Assembly: GCA_905221605.1 (NCBI GenBank)
Contig: CAJNDS010000091.1
Location: 15,001-77,000, forward strand
Direction: 5' to 3'
DNA: 62,000 bases
Source of the DNA: Symbiodinium natans
Lineage: Eukaryota; Sar; Dinophyceae; Suessiales; Symbiodiniaceae
The notes beneath the pieces are model-generated. The model searched no databases. It saw only the letters and a list, made by a program, of their open reading frames with translations, and was not told the origin of the DNA. This document shows positions 31,949 to 40,734 of this stretch, piece after piece. The translations under genes were made by a program, and so were the position numbers. The first letter of the stretch is position 1. Every line of letters starts with the position of its first letter.

Positions 31949-34900
31949 CTTGCAGGCTCTAGACTTATGACTAAAGCATAAGCAATAGAAATACATGCAG
32001 AAATAAAGATAAACAATTATAAATATAAATACAAAACTGAACATACACAAAGAAAAACATGTATGTATGTATATATACATATATGTATAAGTAAAGCTTA
32101 AAAATATATATGAATATAAATATGTATATACGTATATAATTATAGAAATAAATAAACAAATAAATGAAAAAAATATATTTATTTATATAAATATACATAA
32201 TGTATAAATGTTAAATATAAATGTATATATCAATGTATAACTATATAAATATATATATACATATAAAAATAATATAATATATAAATAAAAATACGTATAA
32301 TATATAAATGTATAAATGTATAAATATGTAAATATGTCAATGTGTAAGATACAATAAATGTATAAACATATGAATATATAAAACATAGATCTATAAATCT
32401 ATAAATCTATCAATGTATGAATCTATAAATCTATATAAATAAAAAATAAAAATAAATGAATAAATAAACAAATATATATATATATATTATAAATGTACAA
32501 CATAAAGCTTTTAATATAAACATAAAAGATAAATATACACATAAATATGAATATGAACACAAATAAATAAACAAATTCAATAAATACAGAAACAAATAAA
32601 TCAATTAACAAAATGCATAAATATGAATATATACATATATATATATATACATACATACAAATATTTATTTCATGGCAAGTTGACAGCGTTTTGGTCAGGA
32701 CCTGTCACTAAGAAAAGGGGAAGGTGTGCACCAACTAGGAAGTCTGGAGGCTCACGACATTCGGAGTCATCTCGGCATCCTGCATGGAGGAGAAGAGCTC
32801 GACAGCCAGCTGCCACTGACCTGAACTTGGAACCTAGGGTTTAGGGTTTAGGGTTTAGGGTTTAGGGGTGTTTCTTAGGAATTATGGTACCCAAGATGAA
32901 AAAAACTCCCAAGTGTCCCCAAGTGACCACCCCTTTCGCAGCAAGTGATCCTGCACAATTCTTGGGGGGTGTTATTTCCAAAATGGTCATTTTGGGTTCC
33001 TTCTTGGGCTTAAGTATTCATAAACATGTATATAACATGGTTTTCAACAATGACCCAGGATCGTGGCGTTGTAGCTGATGACATCAGGAGTCAGCTTTGC
33101 GCTGGGCATGGAGTCGAAGAGTCTCAAGGCCAAGTGCCACCAGCTACCTTTCTCACAGGAGCTGATGGTCGCGCTGTAGCTGATGACCTAGGATGACCCT
33201 GAACAGCCCTCTGAAAAATACTCTTGAAGATGATCCTCGTAAACCCAAGGGAGAATAACATGTCCCAAGGGCCTACCGAGTGACATCGGGGAGGAGTTGC
33301 AGATCTGGCATGCTGCCGAGTAGGTGACAGGCCACCTGCCATTGTCCCTTCCTCTCACAACAGCTGATCGTAGCCTTGGCAGCCAGTACCATATTGAAAT
33401 AAGGGTATCCTTTTTTGTGGGCTGGTTACTTTATCAGGGACCCTTGAAATTTAAACAAAAAGAGGAAAAGGCACCACTGGGCTACCAAGCAGCATTGTAG
33501 CTCACGACATCAGCCTTTAGCTTGGCCAAATGCATGGAAGAAAGGAGCTGCAAAGCCACCTGCCAGCGCCCGGCCGCCTCACACGAGCTAATTGCGGCGA
33601 CGTAGCTTCGGTGATTGGGGGCCACACTGGTGGTGAGCATGGAGCCTAAGATATGGACTGCTAGCCGCCACTCTCCGGCCGCCTTGCCGCACTTAATGAG
33701 CGCGTTGTAGCTGAGGACGTTTGGTGTCAGCTTGAAAGCAGGCATGGACCGGAACAGCTGCAAGGCTTGCTGCCACCGCCCTTGTTTCTCAAGGCAGGCC
33801 ACAAGGGCGTTAAAGCTGATGGCATCGGGCGCGAGCTTGACCTGGGGCATCGATTCAAAGAGCTGCAGTGCCACCTGCCAGCGTGCACCCTTCTCACACG
33901 AGCTGATGGCTGCATTGTAGCTGACAGTGTTGGGAGCCAGCTTGGCTTCAGGCATTGCAAGCAGCAGCCAAGAAGCCATCGTCCAACGTCCGCCTCTGCT
34001 GCAAGAACTGATGGCGGCGTTGTAGCTGATGACGTTGGGACGAAGCTTCTTTGCAGGCATCTGACTAAAGAGCTCCAAAGCCATCTGCCATTGCCCGGCC
34101 TTGCCGCAGGCACTGATGGTGGCATTGCAGCTGATGGTATTGGGTAGAAGCTGCGCGGATGGCATGGACCGGAACAAGCACAGTGCAAGTTGCCAGCGGC
34201 CGGCTTTTCCAGATGAGCTGATGGTAGCACCGTAGCTGATGATGCTGGGAGCAAGCTTGCTGGTAGCCATAGAGCCAAAGAGGTGCCAGGCCATCTGCCA
34301 TTGGCTGCCCCGCTCACAGGAGGTGATCGTGGCGTTGTAGCCTGGAGGATGGCTCTTAAAAGCTTCTGAAAAGTACTCCTAGGTATGGCCCCTCTTCAAC
34401 CCAACAAGGGGAAATATGACATCTCCCAAGGGCCTTCCTAGTGGCTGATGACGTCGGGAGACAGCTGGGAGCTGGACATGGAGTCGAAGAGGCTAAGGGC
34501 GAGTTGCCATTTGTTGCCGGTCTCGCTGGCAGTGATGGCTGCACTGTAGTTGACGACATCAGGGGCCAAGTCTTCCTGGAGCATCGCAGGAGTTCTAGAC
34601 GAGAAGTCAGAAACATATCGCTCTGCCCTGTCGGTATGTTAACCAAAAACGTCACGAGGCATGGCTGAAACATCCCTAGCCTGAGACCTTAGACCCTGTT
34701 TCATCAAACACAGGCCACGTCTCCAGCAGAATCACCTGAAACATCTGCAATGCTGCCTGCCACTGCTTGGCTTTGAGGCTGGCGCTCATTCCCAACCTTT
34801 CTGGCTGAGTTGTGTCGAAACAAGCTGGATTTGTTGGCTTGCAAATGGTTCAGGCCCTAAACCCTAAACCCTAAACCCTACACCCTAAACCCTAAACTGT

Positions 34901-36045
34901 TTCAGCTTCGGATACAGCCGGGTCTTGGTGCCCAAGAGGCTTTCGAAACCCCAAACCCCAAACAAAAAACGGAACCGTAAACTTGGGATGTTCCCCCTTA
35001 TACTGGGTTTAGAGTTTAGGGTTTAGGGTTTAGGGTTTAGGGTTTAGTAAAGGGTTGGAATTATAACAGGGTGTACTAGAATCCCTATTAAGGACTGTTA
35101 TAGTCTAAGGGGGAACTCCCTGAACGCTAAGCCCTAACTGGAGGTTCATGGTACTTATTTACCAATTCTCAATCTACTTCTAACTGTACTGATGACCAGA
35201 TTAGGGCACTTAAGGGGCTTACAAGTGGGTTACAGGTACAGCTATAAACCCTAAACCTTAAACCCTAAACCCTAAACCCTAAACCCTCAACCCTAATTGG
35301 TTAGTAAGCACCATGAACCTCCAAGTACTCAGTGCCCAAGCCACGCGTACGGCGCAATCCCGAGCGGCACCTTCTCTCTGTGGAGCACCTCTAGAACCTC
35401 TGGAGGCGAGTTCTCAGTTCAGATTTAGGGTTTAGGGTTTAGGGTTTAGTGTTTAGGGTAAGGGTTTAGGGTTTAGGGTTTAGGGTTTAGGGTTTAGGGT
35501 TTAGGGTTTAGGGTTTAGGGTTTAGGGTTTAGGGTTTAGGGTTTGGGGTTTGGGGTTTGGGGTTTGGGGTTTGGGGTTTGGGGTTTAGGCTTTAGGGTTT
35601 AGGGTTTAGGGTTTGGGGTTTAGGGCGCAGGGTTCAGGGTTTTGTATTTAGAGTTCAAGGTGAGTCTATCTATCTCAACTGTCCTTAACCCTGCCTAGGA
35701 TTAACAGTGCTTCACATAATTGTTGGACAGTTCGTAACAACAACCAGCTGCGACTTCCAAACAGTCTGGCTCTAAGGCAAACATGTCCTAGCTTCCCGAA
35801 CACGGTGAACATATTTACTTTAAATATCCCGGGGGCTCAAGCGGCTATCCCCCCCCAAGTCACAAGCCCTCAGGCCCCCAAGCCTTAAAGCATACACCCT
35901 GAACCCTGAACCCTAAATCCTAAACCCTAAACTCTACACTCTACACCCTAAACCCGCCTCAGCCACCAAGTCTGCACGCTTCAAGTTCCTCAGCTCCTTC
36001 AGGACGCTCATGGCCAGGCTCGGCCTCAGCCGCCACTCCTGCGTA
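31515..36045 (-). CDS. PPR gene 2 (tandem pentatricopeptide-repeat protein)
   Basis: Best-preserved PPR gene. Exons: about 36045-35958, 35397-35342, 34796-34727, about 34572-34446, 34341-33494, 33374-33285, 33187-33055, 32820-32752, 31600-31515. The long 34341-33494 exon alone codes about eight repeats of 35 residues, with motifs such as PNVISYNAAISSC and RWQVALQLFESMP. In-frame joins: LVAE-VLEVLHREK, YAW-LGMSASLKAKQW, PDVIS-YNATI, SYNA-TISCC, LLPD-VISYSAT, NATILG-QWQLAVEL, NVVS-YNATMFSC. Only the 34796/34572 join is unresolved. TGA at 31515 follows ALQMFSAMSQG and may be the true stop. PPR proteins bind organelle RNA in a base-specific way; the target is unknown. Seven introns, several with introner signature. 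Start codon not located upstream of 36045. Confidence 0.85.
31910..31948. repeat. poly-T/poly-G junction (T18-G21)
   Basis: T18 followed directly by G21. Inverse polarity of the C-A blocks at 11612 and 30043. Confidence 0.95.
31970..32664. repeat. AT-rich (ATAAATATA-type) tract
   Basis: About 690 bases of A/T with sparse single G or C, made of degenerate TAAA, TATA, ATGTATAA units. It starts 20 bases after the T-G junction. Frames rich in Tyr/Ile/Phe are compositional artefacts. No organelle gene recognised. Confidence 0.9.
32821..33054 (-). mobile_element. introner family M in PPR gene 2
   Basis: In gene sense: ATCCTGG, GTCA, TTGTTGAAAACC ... GGTTCCAAGTTCAG, GTCA, GTGGCAG. Perfect GTCA duplication, GT donor, AG acceptor, 234 nt. 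Excision gives NATILG-QWQLAVEL in frame, though the joined repeat is shorter than usual. The interior phrase TTTCTTAGGAATTATGGTACCC recurs at 38331 and 38444, and a five-unit TTTAGGG array sits near the acceptor side. Confidence 0.75.
33188..33284 (-). mobile_element. introner family D in PPR gene 2
   Basis: In gene sense: CCCGAT, GTCA, CTCGGTAGGCCCTTGGG ... GGGTCATCCTAG, GTCA, TCAGCTAC. Perfect GTCA duplication. GT donor lies in the duplication, AG in the element end. Element 93 bp, intron 97 nt. Excision gives LLPD-VISYSATISSC. Cleanest example in the window. Confidence 0.92.
33375..33493 (-). mobile_element. introner family A in PPR gene 2
   Basis: In gene sense: TACAAT, GCTG, CTTGGTAGCCCAGTGG ... 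TACTGGCTGCCAAG, GCTA, CGATC. TIRs CTTGGTAGCCCAGT / ACTGGCTGCCAAG. GC donor, AG acceptor, 119 nt. Excision gives SYNA-TISCCE. Confidence 0.9.
34342..34445 (-). mobile_element. introner family D in PPR gene 2
   Basis: In gene sense: GTCATCA, GCCA, CTAGGAAGGCCCTTGGG ... GAGCCATCCTCCAG, GCTA, CAACGCC. Duplication GCCA/GCTA, GC donor, 104 nt. Excision gives SPDVIS-YNATITSC. Confidence 0.88.
34987..35120. mobile_element. TIR element family K with telomere-like insert
   Basis: Starts GGGATGTTCCCCCTTATACT and ends AGTCTAAGGGGGAACTCCC, inverted. A five-unit TTTAGGG array lies near its left arm. A second copy at 36841-36930 has lost one end to telomere repeat. Confidence 0.65.
35136..35327. mobile_element. 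TIR element family B split by a telomere-like array
   Basis: Left end CTGGAGGTTCATGGTACTTA, right end CACCATGAACCTCCAAGTA. The family core GCTATAATTGG (as at 8670) is split here into GCTATA, then 48 bases of CCCTAAA repeat (35247-35294), then AATTGG. No core bases are lost. Confidence 0.85.
35398..35957 (-). other. 560-nt intron of PPR gene 2, mostly telomere-like
   Basis: Joining 35958 to 35397 gives KRADLVAE-VLEVLHREK in frame. GC donor (GCGGG), acceptor CAGAG|GTTC. About 180 bases (35416-35600) are TTTAGGG units followed by a homogeneous TTTGGGG block. Confidence 0.7.
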
Positions 36046-36380
36046 TAGGGTTTAGTGTTTAGGATTTGGGGCTTAGGGCTTAGGATTTAGGGATAAATCG
36101 CAAACCTCCCGCCCGAGAATCTAGTTCTAAAGTGGAAGGGGACGTTTCGCTTTACCCCACACCCTCAAACCAAAATTCCTTTTGTGGGAGAGGCTTTGGG
36201 GTCTTAAGCCCAAGCCCTAAGCCCTAAGCCCTACACCCTAAACCCTAAACCCTGAACACTTGATGATTACAGTGTAAGGAAGGGCCCACACCAGCTTCAG
36301 TGTCGAAGGTTGGGGGCAGCTTTAGGGGGTTTAGGGTTTAGGGTTTAGGGTGGAGGGTTTTCGAGTTTTTTTTTTTTTTT

Positions 36381-36480
36381 NNNNNNNNNNNNNNNNNNNN
36401 NNNNNNNNNNNNNNNNNNNNNNNNNNNNNNNNNNNNNNNNNNNNNNNNNNNNNNNNNNNNNNNNNNNNNNNNNNNNNNNN
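36381..36480. other. assembly gap (100 N)
   Basis: Exactly 100 N between T15 (36366-36380) and C23 (36481-36503). The homopolymers on both sides explain the assembly failure; true length unknown. Confidence 0.99.
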
Positions 36481-36551
36481 CCCCCCCCCCCCCCCCCCCC
36501 CCCTCCCCCGATGGCACTGCACTTTTTGTCTTGTGTACCTGCTGAGGTTGT

Positions 36552-36661
36552 AACCCTAAACCCTAAACCCTAAACGCTAAACCCTAAACCCTAAACCCTA
36601 AACCCTAAACCCTGAACCCTAAACCCTAAACCCTAAACCCTAAACCCTAAACCCTAAACCC
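36552..36661. repeat. telomere-like array (CCCTAAA)15
   Basis: About 15 units with occasional variants (ACGCTAA, CCCTGAA). It directly follows the last recognised exon boundary of PPR gene 3. Confidence 0.96.
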
Positions 36662-36664
36662 CTC

Positions 36665-39600
36665 GAGGGTTCTCATGCGAGGTCATGGCCTCGAAAAGGT
36701 GCAGAGCCAGCTGCCACTGCGCCCCCCGCGCGCAGCAGTTCATGGTAGCCTCACAGCTTGGGAGGGTTTAGGGTTTAGGGTTTAGGGTTTAGGGTTTAGG
36801 GTTTAGGGTTTAGGGTTTACGGTTTACGGTTTACGGTTTAGGGAAACAGTCCTTAATAGGGATTATGTAATACGGGGAGGTACTATGATCCCTATTGCTG
36901 TTTGAGTATAAAGCGGGAACATCCCAACTCACAGCTGTCCATGAGGTTGTTGGGGTGTTTAGGGTCCCTTGGCGTTGCAAACAAAACTATACCAAAAATA
37001 CCAATACTAGTCAACCCCAAACCCTAAACCCTCAACACGAAACTTGCTGAATCAGTTCTTGCAGCATTGTAGCAGATCAGGTCTGGCAGAATCAGGGCCT
37101 GGGACATGTTGTCAAACAGCACCAGAGCCTGAGTCCGGTGGACTGGGGGTTGGATCCGAAGGCCTTCCGATCCCATTAGAGCTTCCTCGTTTAGGGTTTA
37201 GGGTTTAGGGTTTAGGGTTTAGGGTTTAGGGTTTAGGGTTTAGGGTTTAGGGTTTAGGGTTTAGGATTCCGGACCGCCAATCGAGGTGCCAGCTGCCACA
37301 GCGTCGACTTCTGACAGGCAGTCATGGTGTCAGTGTAGGCTTCCTGTGCGCAAAAAAGCTTAGGGTTTAGGGTTTAGGGTTTAGGGTTTAAGGTTTAGGG
37401 TATGGGGTTTAGGGTTTAGGGTTTGGGGTTTAGGGTTTAAGATCAGGATCAATGTAGGCTTCCTGTGCCCAGAAAGGCTTTCTGAGGCTCAAAGGGCCCT
37501 GAAGCACTGACTTGCAGCTTTGGTTCCTAGGCTAAACCCTAAACCCTAAACCCTAAACCCTAAACCCTAAACCCTAAACCCTAAACCCTAAACCCACTTA
37601 GGGCATAGGGAAGGAAGCTAGGATGGCTCATAGAACCCCTCTGAAATATATTCCCGAAGATGATCCTCTTAAACTTAACCCAAGAAGGGAAATGAACAAA
37701 TGCCCCAAGGGCCTACCGAGAAAGTGCTCCCTAAACCCTAAACCCTACCTAAACCCTAAACCCTAAACCCTAAACCCTAAACCCTAAACCCTAAACCCTA
37801 AACCCTAAACCCTAAACCCTAAACAAGGTACGACATCCGGGGAAAGCCGCCACTGCGGCATGGAACCAAACAGCCGCATAGCTGCATGCCATTGCTCGCC
37901 CTTCCTTGGCGGTTTTTCCAGAGGCTACCAGGCGGGGGCAAAGTCTATCCCTCAAGATCTTAAACCCTAAGCCCTCACTAAACCCTAAACCCTAAACCCG
38001 AAACCCTAAACCCTAAATCCTAGACCCTAATTCCAAAAGAAGCTGGGAGCTCACAGAGGGGTAGGATCTGCAATGCAAGCAAAAAAAGAAGTCTCGGACA
38101 AGCATGAGCCAGGCTTCTCGCATGAACTTATGGTGGCGTTGCAGCTGATCCTCGGCTGACTTCTGAACCCCTCCTAAACGTTTAACTTTAAAGCTCCTTC
38201 TTGTAGCTTGTACAAAAAAACCCAAACGGTAGCCAGCCAGAAGAAAGCCAAGGATCGTGTCAGGTGAGAGGCGATATTGGGGCATGCCTATACTGAACTT
38301 GGAACCCTAGCAAAAACCATAAAACCTTAGCCGTTTCTTAGGACTTATAGCATCCTAACCCCAAAGCCCTAAACATATCTCGAAGTATCTCTAAGATGCC
38401 CTTAACCCTAAACCCCAAAACTAAAAAGCATGGTCTCTTAGGATTTATAGTACCCAAAAACTAAGAACAATTTCCAAGTATCCCCAAGATGCAGCCCTAA
38501 ACCCTAAACCCTAAACCCCCAAAAGGAAAACATATTTCCAGGTATCCCTAAGATGCAGCTGAAGAGGTGGAGGGCAAGCTGCCATTGCCCAGACTTGGCA
38601 GAGGATGTGATGACGGCGTTGCAGCTGATCATATCCTAGGATGGCCCTTTTAAAAAACCTTCCCCTTAAATAGGGTTTAGGGTTTAGGGTTTAGGGTTTA
38701 GGGTTTAGGGTTTAGGGTTTAGGGTTTAGGGCTTAGGGCAAATGTTCCTGAAGATGATCCTCTTAAAACCCAATAAGGGAAAAACAGAAAATGTCCCAGG
38801 CCCAAACAATCTGCCGAGTATCTGGAGTAAGCTGGGCATGGCAGATGCCCCCAAACATCTGCAGCGCTCTTTGCCACTGCCCCGCTTTCCTAGATCCATG
38901 AGGAACCCAAGAAATAGAAAGGGCACCCTTTTTAGCTTTAAAGGGGCTCGTAAGGGAACCTACCCCCCTAAAAGAAAAGGAAATGAGCGCACACTCTCTG
39001 GGTGCGAGCTTCTCACAGGAGCTAATTGCCGCAGTGAAGCTGATGATGTCCGGTACCTAGTTCATGGCTGGTAAAATATTGAACATGGTGCCTAGTTCAT
39101 GGTTGGATAGTACTGAAAATAATATAAATGTCTATTCCTTGTTGAGTTTAAGTACCCTCAAACGTGCAAAATGTTTCCCCACGATGACAAGGGTGCCAGC
39201 CCAAGTTGGGGGAAGAGCTGAAAGAAATGCACCGCCAGCTGCCACTGGCCCTGCCTGGGGGTTGACGAAAATAGGGGACCCCAAAATAGCAAAAATAGCC
39301 CCCCCAAATAGTAGGATACCCAGATAATAAGGACCCCAATCAGGCACCCCTATTCTCGTAAAACCCCCACCTGTCACACACGCTCATTGCGGAATTGCAG
39401 GTGATGACGTTGGGGGCGATGTCCACCTTCGCCATGCTGTGGAAGAGGTGTAGGCCCCACTGCCACTGCCCCTCCTTCCTGCAGGAGCCGATGGTGGCAT
39501 TGTAGGTAACCTGAGGAGCCCCACTTGCAACTCTGTGTCGGAGCAAAACCCTAAACCCTAAACCCTAAACCCTAAACCCTAAAGCCACTAATTTCGCATC

Positions 39601-40209
39601 ACATTTTTTGGTAAGACACCTGGTCATCAAGCCCACCCACTCAAACCATGGAGGCGGAACGTTAAAAGGGTTTAGATGGTGTATAGGGTTTATGGGGTTT
39701 ATAGGGCTTATAGGGCTTACAAGATTGATGGAGTTCATAGGGTTTTTAGGTTTAGCGGGGGTTTATAGGGGGTGTTCTACGGCTTTATTGGGAATATAAG
39801 CTGGATGTATAGAGTTCATTCGGGTTCAATAAGCTTCATACGGATTAATCGGTATCTACAGGGATGTATAGGGCTTAATGGCATAGTTGCTGAGTTCATA
39901 AGCCCCAAAACAGTGTACACTTTCAGTTCTATAGGGGATGATCGTAACCCAAAAAGTGTAAAGTGCACTCACTCAGCTACTCAGAATGGGACTTGAAATC
40001 GGGTTCAATGCTTCATACAGATTTACCGCTAAACCCTAAACCCTAAACCCCGAACCCTAAACCCTAAACCCTGGAAACCCTAGGGATTCATCGGGCTCCC
40101 CAGTAGCCCGGTCAGCCGCTAGCTGTGCGTCCGACAGCGAGCGGTGCAAGTGCAGCGCCAGCTGCCACTGCCCCGCCCTCGCGCAGGCACCGACAGCCAG
40201 GTTGTACTC
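36665..40209 (-). CDS. PPR gene 3 (tandem pentatricopeptide-repeat protein)
   Basis: Exons: 40209-40108, 39510-39371, 39254-39197, 39056-39013, 38889-38823, 38635 to about 38575, about 38287-38257, 38150-38118, 37904 to about 37838, about 37343-37290, 37128-37066, 36749 to about 36665. Repeats follow the PPR pattern (GQWQLALHLF, PDIISFTAAISSCEK, LSPDTISCNATISSC). In-frame joins at nine introns, for example VCDR-QGQWQLAV, LGL-VPDIISF, SSCE-KAGQWQRAL, LTP-DMISCNAV, SPDT-ISCNAT, SCE-KGEQWHAAM, WQLA-LVLFDN, CYNA-TMNCC. Two joins (38575/38287 and 37838/37343) are unresolved. Exons are only 33-140 bp, so almost every repeat is split. No start or stop identified; the gene probably continues at both ends. 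Confidence 0.85.
36750..37065 (-). mobile_element. introner-type intron in PPR gene 3
   Basis: In gene sense: TACAAT, GCTG, CAAGAACTG ... CCCAAGCTGTGAG, GCTA, CCATG. GC donor, AG acceptor, 316 nt. It contains a degraded family K copy and a TTTAGGG array (36766-36843). Confidence 0.75.
37129..37289 (-). mobile_element. introner-type intron with embedded telomere array
   Basis: In gene sense: GCAGCTG, GCAC, CTCGATTGGCGGTCC ... GTCCACCGGACTCAG, GCTC, TGGTG. GC donor, AG acceptor, 161 nt. A ten-unit array (37192-37264) fills its middle. Excision gives LWQLA-LVLFDNMSQ. Confidence 0.78.
37620..37722. mobile_element. TIR element family D between telomere arrays
   Basis: Contains GGATGGCTCATAG ... 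GAAGATGATCCTCTTAAAC ... CCCCAAGGGCCTACCGAG, the full family D sequence. It lies within the unresolved intron between exons 37838 and 37343, bracketed by CCCTAAA arrays (37536-37595 and 37733-37824). Confidence 0.85.
37905..38117 (-). mobile_element. introner-type intron, perfect GAAG duplication
   Basis: In gene sense: TCATGCGA, GAAG, CCTGGCTCATGC ... AAACCGCCAAG, GAAG, GGCGAGC. GA donor, AG acceptor, 213 nt. Excision gives ISSCE-KGEQWHAAMRLF. Confidence 0.85.
38151..38256 (-). mobile_element. introner, perfect GATC duplication
   Basis: In gene sense: CTGACAC, GATC, CTTGGCTTTCTTCTGG ... TTCAGAAGTCAGCCGAG, GATC, AGCTGC. TIRs CTTGGCT..CTTCTG / CAGAAG..AGCCGAG. GA donor, AG acceptor, 106 nt. 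Excision gives LSPDT-ISCNATISSC. Confidence 0.9.
38331..38560. repeat. tandem family M segments
   Basis: Three related segments (starting near 38331, 38444 and 38530) with TTTCTTAGGA.TTATAG.A.CC followed by ATATCTC.AAGTATC.C.AAGATGC. The same sequence is in the 32821-33054 intron. They lie in the unresolved intron between exons 38575 and 38287, whose gene-sense end GGTTCCAAGTTCAG equals that of the 32821 intron. Confidence 0.7.
38636..38822 (-). mobile_element. introner family D split by a telomere array, perfect GATA duplication
   Basis: In gene sense: TTACTCCA, GATA, CTCGGCAGATTG ... GGGCCATCCTAG, GATA, TGATCAG. GA donor, AG acceptor, 187 nt. A TTTAGGG array of about 68 bases (38671-38739) splits the family D interior; without it the element would be about as long as the clean D copies. 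Excision gives AQLTP-DMISCNAVI. Confidence 0.92.
38890..39012 (-). mobile_element. introner family C in PPR gene 3
   Basis: In gene sense: TCCTGTGA, GAAG, CTCGCACCCAGAG ... CCTCATGGATCTAG, GAAA, GCGGGG. GA donor, AG acceptor, 123 nt. Interior GGTTCCCTTACGAGCCCCTT is family C. Excision gives ISSCE-KAGQWQRAL, exactly the PPR consensus. Confidence 0.9.
39057..39196 (-). mobile_element. introner-type intron in PPR gene 3
   Basis: In gene sense: CTTGGGCTG, GCAC, CCTTGTCATCG ... AGCCATGAACTAG, GTAC, CGGAC. GC donor, AG acceptor, 140 nt. The acceptor-side motif CCTAGTTCATGG.TGG is present twice in tandem (39056 and 39090). Excision gives QLGL-VPDIISFTAAI. Confidence 0.8.
39255..39370 (-). mobile_element. 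introner family F in PPR gene 3
   Basis: In gene sense: GTGACAG, GTGG, GGGTTTTACGAGAATAGGGG ... CCCCTATTTTCGTCAACCCC, CAG, GCAGGGCC. Long TIRs of about 24 bases each. GT donor, AG acceptor, 116 nt; end duplication weak. Excision gives SVCDR-QGQWQLAV. Confidence 0.88.
39511..40107 (-). other. 597-nt intron of PPR gene 3
   Basis: Joining 40108 to 39510 gives LAADR-VTYNATIGSC in frame. GC donor (GCTA), acceptor CTCAG|GTTA. The interior (39600-39990) has GGGTTTATA-like degenerate repeat and unassigned sequence. Confidence 0.72.
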
Positions 40210-40241
40210 CTCAAGGGGGGCTCCAATGCCTAAAGCATAGG

Positions 40242-40378
40242 GGTTTAGGGTTTATAGGGTTTATAGGGTTTATAGGGTTTATAGGGTTTATAGGGTTTAT
40301 AGGGTTTATAGGGTTTATAGGGTTTATAGGGTTTATAGGGTTTATAGGGTTTATAGGGTTTATAGGTTTTATAGGGTT
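40242..40378. repeat. variant array of 9-mer TTTATAGGG
   Basis: About 15 copies of GGGTTTATA in a homogeneous block. The 9-mer equals a telomere unit with TA inserted (TTT-TA-GGG register). The Pro-Tyr-Lys / Gly-Phe-Ile frames across it are artefacts. Confidence 0.95.
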
Positions 40379-40734
40379 TCATTATAGGGGTTATAGGGTT
40401 TAGGGTTTCGGGTTTAGGGCTCTTAGCCCCTAAACACCAAACGGCCCTAAACCCTCCAATTGGCACCCCTTCTTGGGCCCTCTGGGCCCTTGACGAAGGA
40501 GCCGCTGTGAGGAAATCTAGGATTTAGGGTTTAAGGTTTAGGGTTTAGGTTTTAAGGTTTCGGGTTTAGGGTTTAAGGTTTAGAGTTCCGGGTTGAATTT
40601 TGTCTTTAGGGTTTAAGGCTTAGGGTTTCGAGTTTAGGGGCCTCATTCAGAAAGGGCTGCCCTTATACAGGGGGCAGCAACCTCGCAAGGCTTGGGGAAC
40701 CCAAAACCCAAAACCCAAAACCCAAAACCCAAAA

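Larger units (their letters stand above)
31601..32751 (-). other. 1151-nt intron of PPR gene 2 with AT-rich block
   Basis: Joining 32752 to 31600 gives MTPNVVS-YNATMFSC in frame. GC donor (GCCTCCAG), acceptor CCCCAG|G. Ends share only G. The interior holds short telomere-like runs, T18-G21 and a 690-bp AT-rich tract. Confidence 0.75.
34797..35341 (-). other. 545-nt intron of PPR gene 2 with two older TIR elements
   Basis: Joining 35342 to 34796 gives PYAW-LGMSASLKAKQW in frame. GC donor (GCTT), acceptor GAAAG|GTTG. It contains the family K element (34987-35120) and a family B element (35136-35327). Confidence 0.7.

Noticed and set aside
31970-32664. Mitochondrial or plastid gene fragment
   Set aside because: Only AT-rich simple sequence; no cox, cob or rRNA motif could be read.
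40125-40466. Gly-Phe-Ile and Pro-Tyr-Lys repeat proteins
   Set aside because: Translations of the TTTATAGGG array on the two strands.
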